A stretch of DNA of 5,156 nucleotides, taken from assembly GCA_030588275.1 (NCBI GenBank), contig JAUUYJ010000197.1:1-5156 (forward strand), read 5' to 3'. Both the position numbers and the translations under genes were made by a program. This DNA is from Candidatus Zixiibacteriota bacterium. Lineage in GTDB: Bacteria; Zixibacteria; MSB-5A5; GN15; JAAZOE01. Below are positions 1 through 5,156 of the stretch, piece after piece; position 1 is the stretch's first letter; each line of letters begins with the position of its first letter. The notes beneath the pieces are model-generated. The model searched no databases. It was not told the DNA's origin and saw nothing but the letters and a program-made list of their open reading frames with translations.

Positions 1-2502
1 ATTATCCAGATCCTTAGTCAGCCTTTTCCGCTCCGACTCGATATCAATCAACCCTTCCAGCGGCATAAATATCTCGGCTCCGGGCAGGACGGCTGATGCT
101 GACATCGGTGGCTTCTTGACATCCGGTCCAATAGTTACATTTTCAATCCGGGCCAGACCTTTAAAATAGTCAAAATACTCGGTCAGGATTTCGTTGAGGG
201 CTGAATCTTCGACACGAATATAGACATCCGCCTTTTTTCCAGGAGGGACATTCATATCAGATCGGATTACGCGAATCATACCGACCACTTCCTGAATCCG
301 TCCCAGACGACTTTCCAGTTCTATATCTTCAAATTTCTTTTCAGCTTTAGGCCAGCCACCTGAAGAAATCGATCCGGATTGGCCCGATGTCAATTGACTG
401 AAGATCTCCTCGGTGATAAACGGCACAAATGGGTGCATCAGAATCAAAATCCGTTTGAGGACATACCCGGAAACCTGGCGGGCGGCCAATTTTTCTTCGT
501 CGGTCCCATCATACAAGCGAGGTTTGGCTAGCTCGATATACCAATCACAGAAATTTTTCCAAACAAAATCATAAATGATTTTGGCCGCTTGATTGAGCTT
601 GAATTCGTCGAAGGCGATATTGATATCTCTGGTGGTTCTTTCAAGGCAGGAGAGAATCCATTTGTCAATTAAGATCAGGTTCTTCTCCGGCAACTTATCG
701 AGGTCAATTTTCTCGTCCCCCAGATTCATCATGACAAAGCGGGAGGCGTTCCAGAGCTTATTGTTGAAATTGCGCCCCAACTCAAAGCTATTCTTCGCAA
801 TCCAGGGATCCTGACCATCCGGGGTGGCAAGAATCAGAGAGATGCGCAAGGCATCGGCACCATACTGATCGACAATCCCGACCGGATCAATTCCGTTACC
901 GAGCGATTTGGACATCTTGACCCCTTCGCCGTCCCGGACCGTTCCGTGAATATAAACATCGGTGAACGGTAATTTACCCATAAATTCATAGCCGGCCATA
1001 ACCATCCGGGCGACCCAGAGATAAATAATTTCAGAACCGGTAACCAGAACGTCGGTTGGGTAAAATTTTTCCAGCAGATCGGTTTTTTCCGGCCAGCCAA
1101 ATACTGAAAAGGGCCATAACCAGGAGGAGAACCAAGTATCGAGAACATCCTCATCCTGCTTGATGTTATCCGATTCGCACTTGGGACAGGCGGATGGCAT
1201 TTCACGGGCGGCGATCACTTCGTCACATTCCTGACAATAATAGATTGGAATGCGATGCCCCCACCACAATTGACGGGAGATGCACCAGTCCCGGATATTT
1301 TCCATCCAATGCAAATATGTTTTTGACCAATGGTCAGGGTGGAAACGAAGTTGACCCGATTTCAACGCCTCAATTGCCGGTTTGGCCAGCGGTTCCATCT
1401 TGACAAACCATTGCTCCGAGAGCATCGGTTCGACGACCGTTTTGCATCGGTCATGGGTTCCGACCGACAGCTCATATTTTTCTTTTTCGACTAAGAACCC
1501 TTTTGTTTCCAAATCGGCCAAAAGCTGTTTGCGTCCTTCGTAACGGTCCAGCCCTTTATATTTTCCGGCATTTTCGTTTAAGGTGCCGTCCAGGTTCATA
1601 ATATTGATCTGTTCCAGATCGTGCCGGCGGCCAATTTCAAAATCGTTCGGATCGTGGGCTGGAGTGACCTTAACGACACCGGTACCGAATTCGATATCAA
1701 CATAACTGTCGGCCACAATCGGGATTTCCCGTTCGAGAATCGGCAGGATGACCGTTTTACCAACCAGTTTTTTGAAACGATTATCGTTCGGGTTGACCGC
1801 TAATGCAGTATCACCCAGCATTGTTTCCGGGCGAGTGGTAGCGACCGTTAAGTATTCGTCGCTCCCTTTCAGTTTATATCTGATATGCCAGAGGTAGCTA
1901 TTAACCGTCTTATGTTCGACTTCGTCGTCGGAGATTGAAGTTTGATCCTTCGGGCACCAGTTGACGATTCGGTTACCTTTGTAAATCAGCCCTTTTTCGT
2001 ACAGGTTTAAAAAGACTTCTTTAACCGCATTTGACAATTCGTCATCAAGGGTAAAGCGGGTTCGGTCCCAATCGCATGAGCTACCGATTTTTTTGAGCTG
2101 ATTGAGAATCAACCCCTTGTTCAGGTCGGCCCATTCCCTGGTCCGTTCGATAAATTTCTCACGCCCCATTTCACGCCGGGTCGTTCCCTCACTTATCAAC
2201 TGCTTCTGGACGATAACCTGGGTCGCTATGCCGGCATGATCCGAACCGGGTAACCATTCCGCTTCAAACCCATCCATCCGCTTACGACGGATCAGTATAT
2301 CCTGAATGGTATTGTTCAGCGCATGTCCGAGGTGCAGGACATCGGTCACGTTGGGGGGAGGGATAACGATCGTAAACGGTTTCTTCTCAGAGTTTGGATC
2401 ACCCTTAAAAACTCCATCATCGACCCATTTCTGATACCATTTATCCTCGGTCTCCTGAGGATTGTACGGCTTACCCTTGCTTTTCTTTTCTGGCTCTGAC
2501 AT
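1..2502 (-). CDS. valS: Valyl-tRNA synthetase (class Ia), C-terminus cut by window edge
   Basis: This cytoplasmic enzyme charges tRNA-Val with valine using ATP and hydrolyses mischarged Thr-tRNA-Val. All 834 visible codons were read without a stop or frame break. Motifs in order: the HIGH-type motif HLGH (residues 57-60) after PPPNVTD; the CP1 editing domain, roughly residues 195-345, with TTRPETMLGD (222-231) and AHDPNDFEIG (from about 282); WCISRQLWWGHRIP; a four-cysteine zinc-knuckle-like pair (C423, C426, C439, C442); DTWFSS; KMSKS (529-533); and the helical anticodon-binding domain. The visible end (residues about 780-834) begins the usual C-terminal coiled-coil arm. ValRS is usually around 880 or more residues, so probably about 50 are missing. 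ATG at 2502 is chosen because AGAGGAG lies 9 nt upstream and the N-terminus matches family length. One oddity is Asp54, where the family normally has Gly before the HIGH motif. Valine specificity is inferred from overall similarity to ValRS rather than IleRS or LeuRS. Confidence 0.97.
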   Translation of the reverse strand, partial: MSEPEKKSKGKPYNPQETEDKWYQKWVDDGVFKGDPNSEKKPFTIVIPPPNVTDVLHLGHALNNTIQDILIRRKRMDGFEAEWLPGSDHAGIATQVIVQKQLISEGTTRREMGREKFIERTREWADLNKGLILNQLKKIGSSCDWDRTRFTLDDELSNAVKEVFLNLYEKGLIYKGNRIVNWCPKDQTSISDDEVEHKTVNSYLWHIRYKLKGSDEYLTVATTRPETMLGDTALAVNPNDNRFKKLVGKTVILPILEREIPIVADSYVDIEFGTGVVKVTPAHDPNDFEIGRRHDLEQINIMNLDGTLNENAGKYKGLDRYEGRKQLLADLETKGFLVEKEKYELSVGTHDRCKTVVEPMLSEQWFVKMEPLAKPAIEALKSGQLRFHPDHWSKTYLHWMENIRDWCISRQLWWGHRIPIYYCQECDEVIAAREMPSACPKCESDNIKQDEDVLDTWFSSWLWPFSVFGWPEKTDLLEKFYPTDVLVTGSEIIYLWVARMVMAGYEFMGKLPFTDVYIHGTVRDGEGVKMSKSLGNGIDPVGIVDQYGADALRISLILATPDGQDPWIAKNSFELGRNFNNKLWNASRFVMMNLGDEKIDLDKLPEKNLILIDKWILSCLERTTRDINIAFDEFKLNQAAKIIYDFVWKNFCDWYIELAKPRLYDGTDEEKLAARQVSGYVLKRILILMHPFVPFITEEIFSQLTSGQSGSISSGGWPKAEKKFEDIELESRLGRIQEVVGMIRVIRSDMNVPPGKKADVYIRVEDSALNEILTEYFDYFKGLARIENVTIGPDVKKPPMSASAVLPGAEIFMPLEGLIDIESERKRLTKDLDN

Positions 2503-2528
2503 CGACGCTGGCTCCTCTAAAATCTGAC

Positions 2529-2557
2529 AAGATATTGGGGTTATTGGCAAAAGTCAA
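2529..2557 (-). promoter_or_regulatory. valS: Candidate sigma-70-type promoter of valS
   Basis: Read on the minus strand, TTGACT (2557-2552, 5/6 to the -35 consensus) is followed after exactly 17 bp by TATCTT (2534-2529, 4/6 to the -10 consensus). Transcription would start near 2522, giving a leader of about 20 nt that holds little more than the AGAGGAG ribosome binding site at 2518-2512. A leader that short leaves no room for a T-box riboswitch, the usual control of valS in Firmicutes. A second TTGAC lies 10 bp further upstream (2567-2563) and could be an alternative -35 or half of a direct-repeat site. The match is by eye to a sigma-70 consensus and the organism's own consensus is unknown. 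Confidence 0.6.
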
Positions 2558-2591
2558 TAGAGGTCAAAATATGAAAATAGAATTGGCAAAA
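2543..2591. repeat. 10-bp direct repeat ATTGGCAAAA in the divergent valS/mazG intergenic region
   Basis: The sequence ATTGGCAAAA occurs at 2543-2552 and again at 2582-2591, a period of 39 bp. The first copy falls within the spacer of the candidate valS promoter. The second overlaps the candidate -35 of mazG. This is a plausible arrangement for one regulator acting on both divergent genes. In AT-rich intergenic DNA a 10-bp repeat can also arise by chance. I see no small gene or RNA gene in the rest of 2503-2666. Confidence 0.35.
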
Positions 2592-2612
2592 CACCCTTTT
2601 ATTACGTATTGT
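2583..2612 (+). promoter_or_regulatory. mazG: Weak candidate promoter of mazG
   Basis: TTGGCA (2583-2588) and TATTGT (2607-2612) are separated by 18 bp, which would give a start near 2619 and a leader of about 48 nt. Each hexamer matches only 4 of 6 bases, and the region is AT-rich, so this is a suggestion only. The leader that follows is purine-rich, with AAAAGAGGA repeated at 2629-2637 and 2642-2650. Confidence 0.3.
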
Positions 2613-2652
2613 TTCGTTTTATCGGCATAAAAGAGGATAAAAAAAGAGGACT

Positions 2653-2657
2653 GGAGA
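2653..2657 (+). promoter_or_regulatory. mazG: Ribosome binding site deciding the TTG start of mazG
   Basis: GGAGA sits 9 nt before TTG at 2667, which is good spacing. The reading frame is open back to a TAA at 2628-2630 and contains no ATG, GTG or other TTG in that stretch. The next in-frame ATG (codon 18, at 2718) lies inside the conserved first helix and would truncate the protein. The TTG is therefore the best supported start. Two further AGAGGA cores (2632-2637 and 2645-2650) lie too far upstream to serve it well. Confidence 0.7.
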
Positions 2658-2666
2658 AGAAATAAA

Positions 2667-3467
2667 TTGAGTCACAAATTGGAAAAACTTCCTCCGCTGG
2701 AGCGACTGCGGAAGATCATGGCTATCCTGAGATCGCCGGGTGGGTGTAACTGGGATATCTCTCAGACACATAAGTCGTTGTTACCGTATTTGATCGAAGA
2801 GGCGTACGAAGTTGTTGAGGTGATTGAGTCAGACGCCGACGGGGTACCGGGGGACAGTTTGAAAGAGGAGTTGGGAGACCTTTTGATTCAGGTCTTTTTT
2901 CACTCCCGGATTGCCGAAGAGGATAACCGTTTTGATATCGATCAGGTGGCCGAACGGATTTGCGATAAATTAATTCATCGCCATCCGCATGTATTCGGAG
3001 ATAAGAAAGATCTCAACCCGGATGAAGTGCGGGATCAATGGGAAAAGATAAAGGTGGAATCGAAAGAGAAAAAATCGGTTCTTGGGGGCGTTCCAAAAAC
3101 GATGCCTGCGCTTCTTCTGGCCTACCGGGTGGGAGAAAAAGCGGGTGGCGTTGGATTTGATTGGGACAATCCGGCCGACATCTTTGCCAAGATCAAAGAG
3201 GAGCAGGTGGAATTTGAGCAGGAGTTTGAGGCTAATAATCCTGATAAGATGGCCGATGAGCTAGGTGATTTGATCTTTTCGATGGTCAATCTGGCTCGCA
3301 AACTGAAGATTGATCCGGAAGCGGCTTTGCGCAAGACGATCAAGAAATTTATCGACCGTTTTGAATATATTGAGAAGTCTCTTAAAGCGGCTGGTAAACA
3401 GTTTTCCGAAACAAATTTGGAGGAGATGGAAAGCTTGTGGCAGGAGTCTAAGAAAAGGCTTGATTGA
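2667..3467 (+). CDS. mazG: MazG nucleoside triphosphate pyrophosphohydrolase
   Basis: MazG hydrolyses NTPs and dNTPs to the monophosphate and pyrophosphate in the cytoplasm. In E. coli it is linked to nucleotide-pool cleaning and to lowering (p)ppGpp during starvation. The 266 residues match the usual length of the full two-domain form. The N-terminal MazG fold has the typical GGCNWDISQTHKSLLPYLIEEAYEV opening in the residue 25-49 region, with metal-binding candidates E44, E45, E48, E68 and D71 (EExxE and ExxD). A linker with HRHPHVFGD (about 104-112) and GGVPKTMPALL follows. The C-terminal domain has E178, E179, E182, E198 and D201 and the conserved KFIDRFEYIE. In E. coli MazG the C-terminal domain does the catalysis, and here both domains keep their acidic residues. 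The start is TTG. The gene is divergent from valS, and the next gene follows after 113 nt with its own promoter. There is no mazEF toxin-antitoxin pair beside it. Confidence 0.95.
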   Translation: MSHKLEKLPPLERLRKIMAILRSPGGCNWDISQTHKSLLPYLIEEAYEVVEVIESDADGVPGDSLKEELGDLLIQVFFHSRIAEEDNRFDIDQVAERICDKLIHRHPHVFGDKKDLNPDEVRDQWEKIKVESKEKKSVLGGVPKTMPALLLAYRVGEKAGGVGFDWDNPADIFAKIKEEQVEFEQEFEANNPDKMADELGDLIFSMVNLARKLKIDPEAALRKTIKKFIDRFEYIEKSLKAAGKQFSETNLEEMESLWQESKKRLD

Positions 3468-3515
3468 GTCTTCTTTCTTCTCAATATTCTTTCCTTTTGG
3501 GGAACGAAATGGTGA

Positions 3516-3535
3516 CAATTCCTTTAAAGGAATTG
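3516..3535. repeat. Perfect 20-bp palindrome at the polyprenyl synthase promoter (possible operator)
   Basis: CAATTCCTTTAAAGGAATTG is its own reverse complement across all 20 bases, and its last three bases (TTG) are the first three of the -35 hexamer TTGACA. The octamer TGACAATT also occurs twice as a direct repeat, at 3513-3520 and 3534-3541. These are 21 bp apart, about two helical turns, and frame the palindrome. A dimeric regulator bound here would block or touch RNA polymerase. As RNA it could fold into a hairpin, but no T-tract follows, so an intrinsic terminator for mazG is unlikely. The preceding stretch 3468-3515 is pyrimidine-rich and shows no gene. Confidence 0.6.
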
Positions 3536-3561
3536 ACAATTTTGGGGCCGAATAGTATTAT
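3533..3561 (+). promoter_or_regulatory. Strong sigma-70-type promoter of the polyprenyl synthase gene
   Basis: TTGACA (3533-3538, 6/6) and TATTAT (3556-3561, 5/6) are separated by the optimal 17 bp. Transcription would begin near 3568, leaving a leader of roughly 12-15 nt with the AAGGA ribosome binding site (3570-3574). This is the closest match to consensus in the window. It implies that the polyprenyl synthase does not depend on read-through from mazG. Confidence 0.7.
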
Positions 3562-3580
3562 GCGATCTTAAGGATGGTTG

Positions 3581-4561
3581 ATGAATAGAGAACAGTTACA
3601 TCTTTTGACAAAACCGGTTGCCGGTGATCTTGAGGCGTTTGATAAGCGTCTCACCAATTACCTGGCGACTGAATCAAAGATGATAAATAGTGTGGCCCGC
3701 CACATCCTCGCATCGCGGGGTAAGCGTCTGCGCCCGGCAATGCTGTTTCTGGCGGCTCGAAGCGGGGGGATGCGTTCGCCTCGTTTGGTTGATGCCGCTT
3801 TGGCGATTGAACTTATCCATACGGCAACCCTTCTGCATGATGATGTTGTCGATGAATCAGATGTTCGGCGCGGACAGGATACGATCAACTATCGCTGGAA
3901 TAATCTCGTTTCAGTTTTGATGGGTGATTTTCTTTTCTCCAAGGCGTTTTACCTTTTGGTCAGTATCGGTTCACCGAAGCTCATCAAATCGGTTAGTCAT
4001 GCGACCGAGCGGGTCAGCTATGGAGAGTTGCGACAGATTGAAGAGGCGGCTAATTTTGATCTGTGTCAGAAAGATTACATCCGAATAATATCTGATAAGA
4101 CGGCCTCTCTGTTTGCTACCGCTTGTGAAGCGGGGCCGATTATCAAAAAGGCGGAAGCCTCGGTGATTCGCAAGTTCCATCGGTTTGGTGAGAATATCGG
4201 GATTGCTTTTCAGATCACCGATGACCTCCTTGATTTTATTGGGGAGAGTTCTAAAACCGGCAAAGAGGCTGGCTCCGATTTGATTCAGGGGAAAGTGACT
4301 TTACCGTTGATCTATTCCCTTGATCGCTCCTCCCAAAAGGTCAGAAATGAAATCACCGGCTATCTCAACAACGGCATCAATAAAAAAGGGACCGACCACG
4401 TCGTGCAGTTTGTGACCGAACAGGGCGGGCTTGATTATGCCTATGGTGTGGCGCGAAAGTATTCGGAGCGAGCTGGCAATATCTTTTCCAGTTTAAAGAA
4501 CAATATCTATAGTCGTACCTTGCGCGAGCTGATGCAGTTTACCGTCGCCCGAGATAACTAA
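3581..4561 (+). CDS. Long-chain polyprenyl diphosphate synthase (trans, IspB/HepT-like)
   Basis: This enzyme condenses isopentenyl diphosphate units onto an allylic primer to make a long all-trans polyprenyl diphosphate, normally the quinone side chain. The 326 residues are full length for the family. Visible motifs are GKRLRP (47-52), which binds IPP diphosphate; the first Asp-rich motif DDVVD (87-91) in HTATLLHDDVVDESDVRRG; GELRQIEE (148-155); DKTASLF (172-178); and the second Asp-rich motif DDLLD (214-218) in AFQITDDLLDF, followed by GKEAGSDLIQGKVTLPLIYSL. The residue five before the first DD is a small Ala (A82) rather than an aromatic, which in this family suggests a long product. Exact chain length cannot be read. 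ATG at 3581 is preferred because AAGGA ends 6 nt before it. The in-frame TTG at 3578 would leave only 3 nt. It has its own promoter, and the VWA gene follows 89 nt downstream. Quinone use (menaquinone or ubiquinone) is inferred, since no quinone gene lies in the window. Confidence 0.93.
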   Translation: MNREQLHLLTKPVAGDLEAFDKRLTNYLATESKMINSVARHILASRGKRLRPAMLFLAARSGGMRSPRLVDAALAIELIHTATLLHDDVVDESDVRRGQDTINYRWNNLVSVLMGDFLFSKAFYLLVSIGSPKLIKSVSHATERVSYGELRQIEEAANFDLCQKDYIRIISDKTASLFATACEAGPIIKKAEASVIRKFHRFGENIGIAFQITDDLLDFIGESSKTGKEAGSDLIQGKVTLPLIYSLDRSSQKVRNEITGYLNNGINKKGTDHVVQFVTEQGGLDYAYGVARKYSERAGNIFSSLKNNIYSRTLRELMQFTVARDN

Positions 4562-4626
4562 ATGTTGGTCAAAGTTGGCGACCCTCGACCTTTATGAGTT
4601 TCCCCCAAATTTCCATTCAACCGCAT

Positions 4627-4669
4627 TACGACTTATCTGTACAAGGATAAATGGTTGAGATGAGTCGTA
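4627..4669 (+). promoter_or_regulatory. Inverted repeat bracketing the ribosome binding site and start of the VWA gene
   Basis: Bases 4627-4638 pair with 4658-4669 over 12 consecutive positions, 11 Watson-Crick and one G-U (4634 with 4662). They close a 19-nt loop, 4639-4657. The loop contains both AAGGA (4643-4647) and ATG (4651-4653), while the alternative start ATG at 4660 would be buried in the stem. If formed in the mRNA, the hairpin could display or restrain the initiation site and would favour the 4651 start. Folding energy was not calculated. The remaining gap (4562-4626) shows no gene, no clear promoter and no terminator. Confidence 0.4.
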
Positions 4670-5156
4670 TTGATATAGATTTTTTGGCTGGTGGGGGCGG
4701 ACTGATTTGGGTTGTGCTCCTGGGGCTGGCCTTTTGGATCGGCTCTTATTTATATTATCGGCGCACTACGCCACCTCAGACTCAATTAGTTCGGATCATT
4801 CTGCTGGCTCTGAGAATTCTCTCCCTGACCGCTCTATTCTTATCCCTGGCTCAGCCAATTCTAAAAACGACTACCACAAAAAATCTCCGAAAGACTGGCG
4901 CGGTTCTGGTTGATCGGTCGCACTCGATGACTCTACCGGTTTCGGCAGACGGAGATGAGGCCAGGTCAGCTATTGCCAACGATCTGCTTTCAGGCGATCT
5001 GTTGGCCCCACTTCGCGACAATCTTAATCTGGAATATTTTGCTTTCGCCGAATCTTTGACAACGGCTGAATCAGCTGAGACCCTTTCGGGAACTGCGACC
5101 GATTTTGGCGCCGCTCTCAATCAATTGAAATTGGTTTCCGCACTTGGCCGACACGA
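4651..5156 (+). CDS. Membrane-anchored VWA-domain protein, N-terminal part only
   Basis: The first 168 residues are visible and the gene runs off the right edge. There are two hydrophobic segments, about residues 18-36 (LIWVVLLGLAFWIGSYLYY) and 46-71. A basic, Thr-rich stretch follows, and then VLVDRSHSM, which fits the start of a von Willebrand factor A domain. D88, S90 and S92 form the DxSxS metal-ion-dependent adhesion site (MIDAS). T150 in GTATDFGAAL is the likely third MIDAS element. Two TM segments directly before a VWA domain is the layout of large bacterial envelope proteins that often continue into a glutamine-amidotransferase-like domain and another TM near the end. Whether this one does cannot be seen. 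BatA/BatB-type proteins are an alternative, but no MoxR ATPase or DUF58 partner is visible. The start is ATG at 4651 with AAGGA only 3 nt upstream. ATG at 4660 has a 12-nt spacing and cannot be excluded. Function and substrate are unknown. Confidence 0.8.
   Translation, partial: MVEMSRIDIDFLAGGGGLIWVVLLGLAFWIGSYLYYRRTTPPQTQLVRIILLALRILSLTALFLSLAQPILKTTTTKNLRKTGAVLVDRSHSMTLPVSADGDEARSAIANDLLSGDLLAPLRDNLNLEYFAFAESLTTAESAETLSGTATDFGAALNQLKLVSALGRH

Noticed and set aside
834..1205. 123-codon open frame on the minus strand
   Set aside because: It lies entirely inside valS on the same strand in another frame. Its product resembles no known family, while the valS frame carries KMSKS and the zinc-knuckle motif across the same bases.
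2503..2528. T-box riboswitch upstream of valS
   Set aside because: The predicted leader is only about 20 nt, and no T-box consensus or specifier structure is visible anywhere in the 164-bp intergenic region.
3468..3515. Pyrimidine-rich stretch after mazG, considered as a rho-independent terminator
   Set aside because: No GC-rich hairpin precedes the T/C-rich run, and the palindrome that comes later lacks a T-tract.
3122..3539. Two overlapping minus-strand open frames (120 and 92 codons) over the end of mazG
   Set aside because: They are antisense shadows of the mazG coding sequence with no ribosome binding site seen and Ser/Leu/Arg-rich composition typical of antisense frames.
4544..4582. 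GTCGCC/GGCGAC inverted repeat at the end of the polyprenyl synthase gene, considered as a terminator
   Set aside because: The stem is only 6 bp with a loop of 27 nt, and no T-run follows.
4562..4597. 11-codon ORF beginning directly after the polyprenyl synthase stop (TAAATG), considered as a leader peptide
   Set aside because: There is no Shine-Dalgarno of its own, no run of regulatory codons and no attenuator hairpin with a T-tract after it.
4851..5120. 89-codon minus-strand open frame
   Set aside because: It is antisense to the VWA gene, whose frame shows TM segments and the MIDAS motif. The antisense product is Arg/Ser/Ala-rich with no recognisable feature.

Overview
This window holds four protein-coding genes and their short intergenic regions. 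It looks like chromosomal housekeeping DNA from a bacterium. Base composition looks moderate (neither GC- nor AT-rich, judged by eye), the Shine-Dalgarno sequences are ordinary (AGAGGAG, GGAGA, AAGGA, AAGGA), and the candidate promoters resemble the sigma-70 type. The ValRS has a 'NNTIQDILIRR' stretch after its HIGH motif. Together with a long-chain polyprenyl synthase and a double-TM VWA membrane protein, this brings to mind the Bacteroidota/FCB side of the tree, including candidate phyla such as Zixibacteria. That placement is an impression from remembered family features, not a result.

Layout. (1) Positions 1-2502, minus strand: valS, valyl-tRNA synthetase. It is complete at the N-terminus and runs off the left edge with 834 codons visible and no frame break. 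(2) Positions 2503-2666: a divergent intergenic region. It holds a good valS promoter, a weaker candidate mazG promoter and a 10-bp direct repeat with one copy in each. (3) Positions 2667-3467, plus strand: mazG, a complete two-domain nucleoside triphosphate pyrophosphohydrolase that probably starts at TTG. (4) Positions 3468-3580: an intergenic region with a perfect 20-bp palindrome that abuts a near-consensus promoter (TTGACA, 17 bp, TATTAT). (5) Positions 3581-4561, plus strand: a complete long-chain polyprenyl diphosphate synthase with both Asp-rich motifs. (6) Positions 4562-4650: a short gap ending in an inverted repeat that brackets the next ribosome binding site and start codon. (7) Position 4651 to the right edge, plus strand: the N-terminal 168 residues of a membrane-anchored von Willebrand factor A (VWA) protein with an intact-looking MIDAS motif.

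The genes do not form an obvious pathway. They cover translation (ValRS), nucleotide-pool sanitation or stress (MazG), isoprenoid-quinone or lipid-carrier chain synthesis (polyprenyl synthase) and an envelope protein of unknown role. The polyprenyl synthase has its own strong promoter, and the VWA gene may be co-transcribed with it. I found no rRNA, tRNA, CRISPR, mobile element or phage signature, and no convincing new multi-gene system. The points most worth a second look are the palindrome and tandem repeat at the polyprenyl synthase promoter, the hairpin around the VWA gene's start, and a Gly-to-Asp change just before the ValRS HIGH motif.
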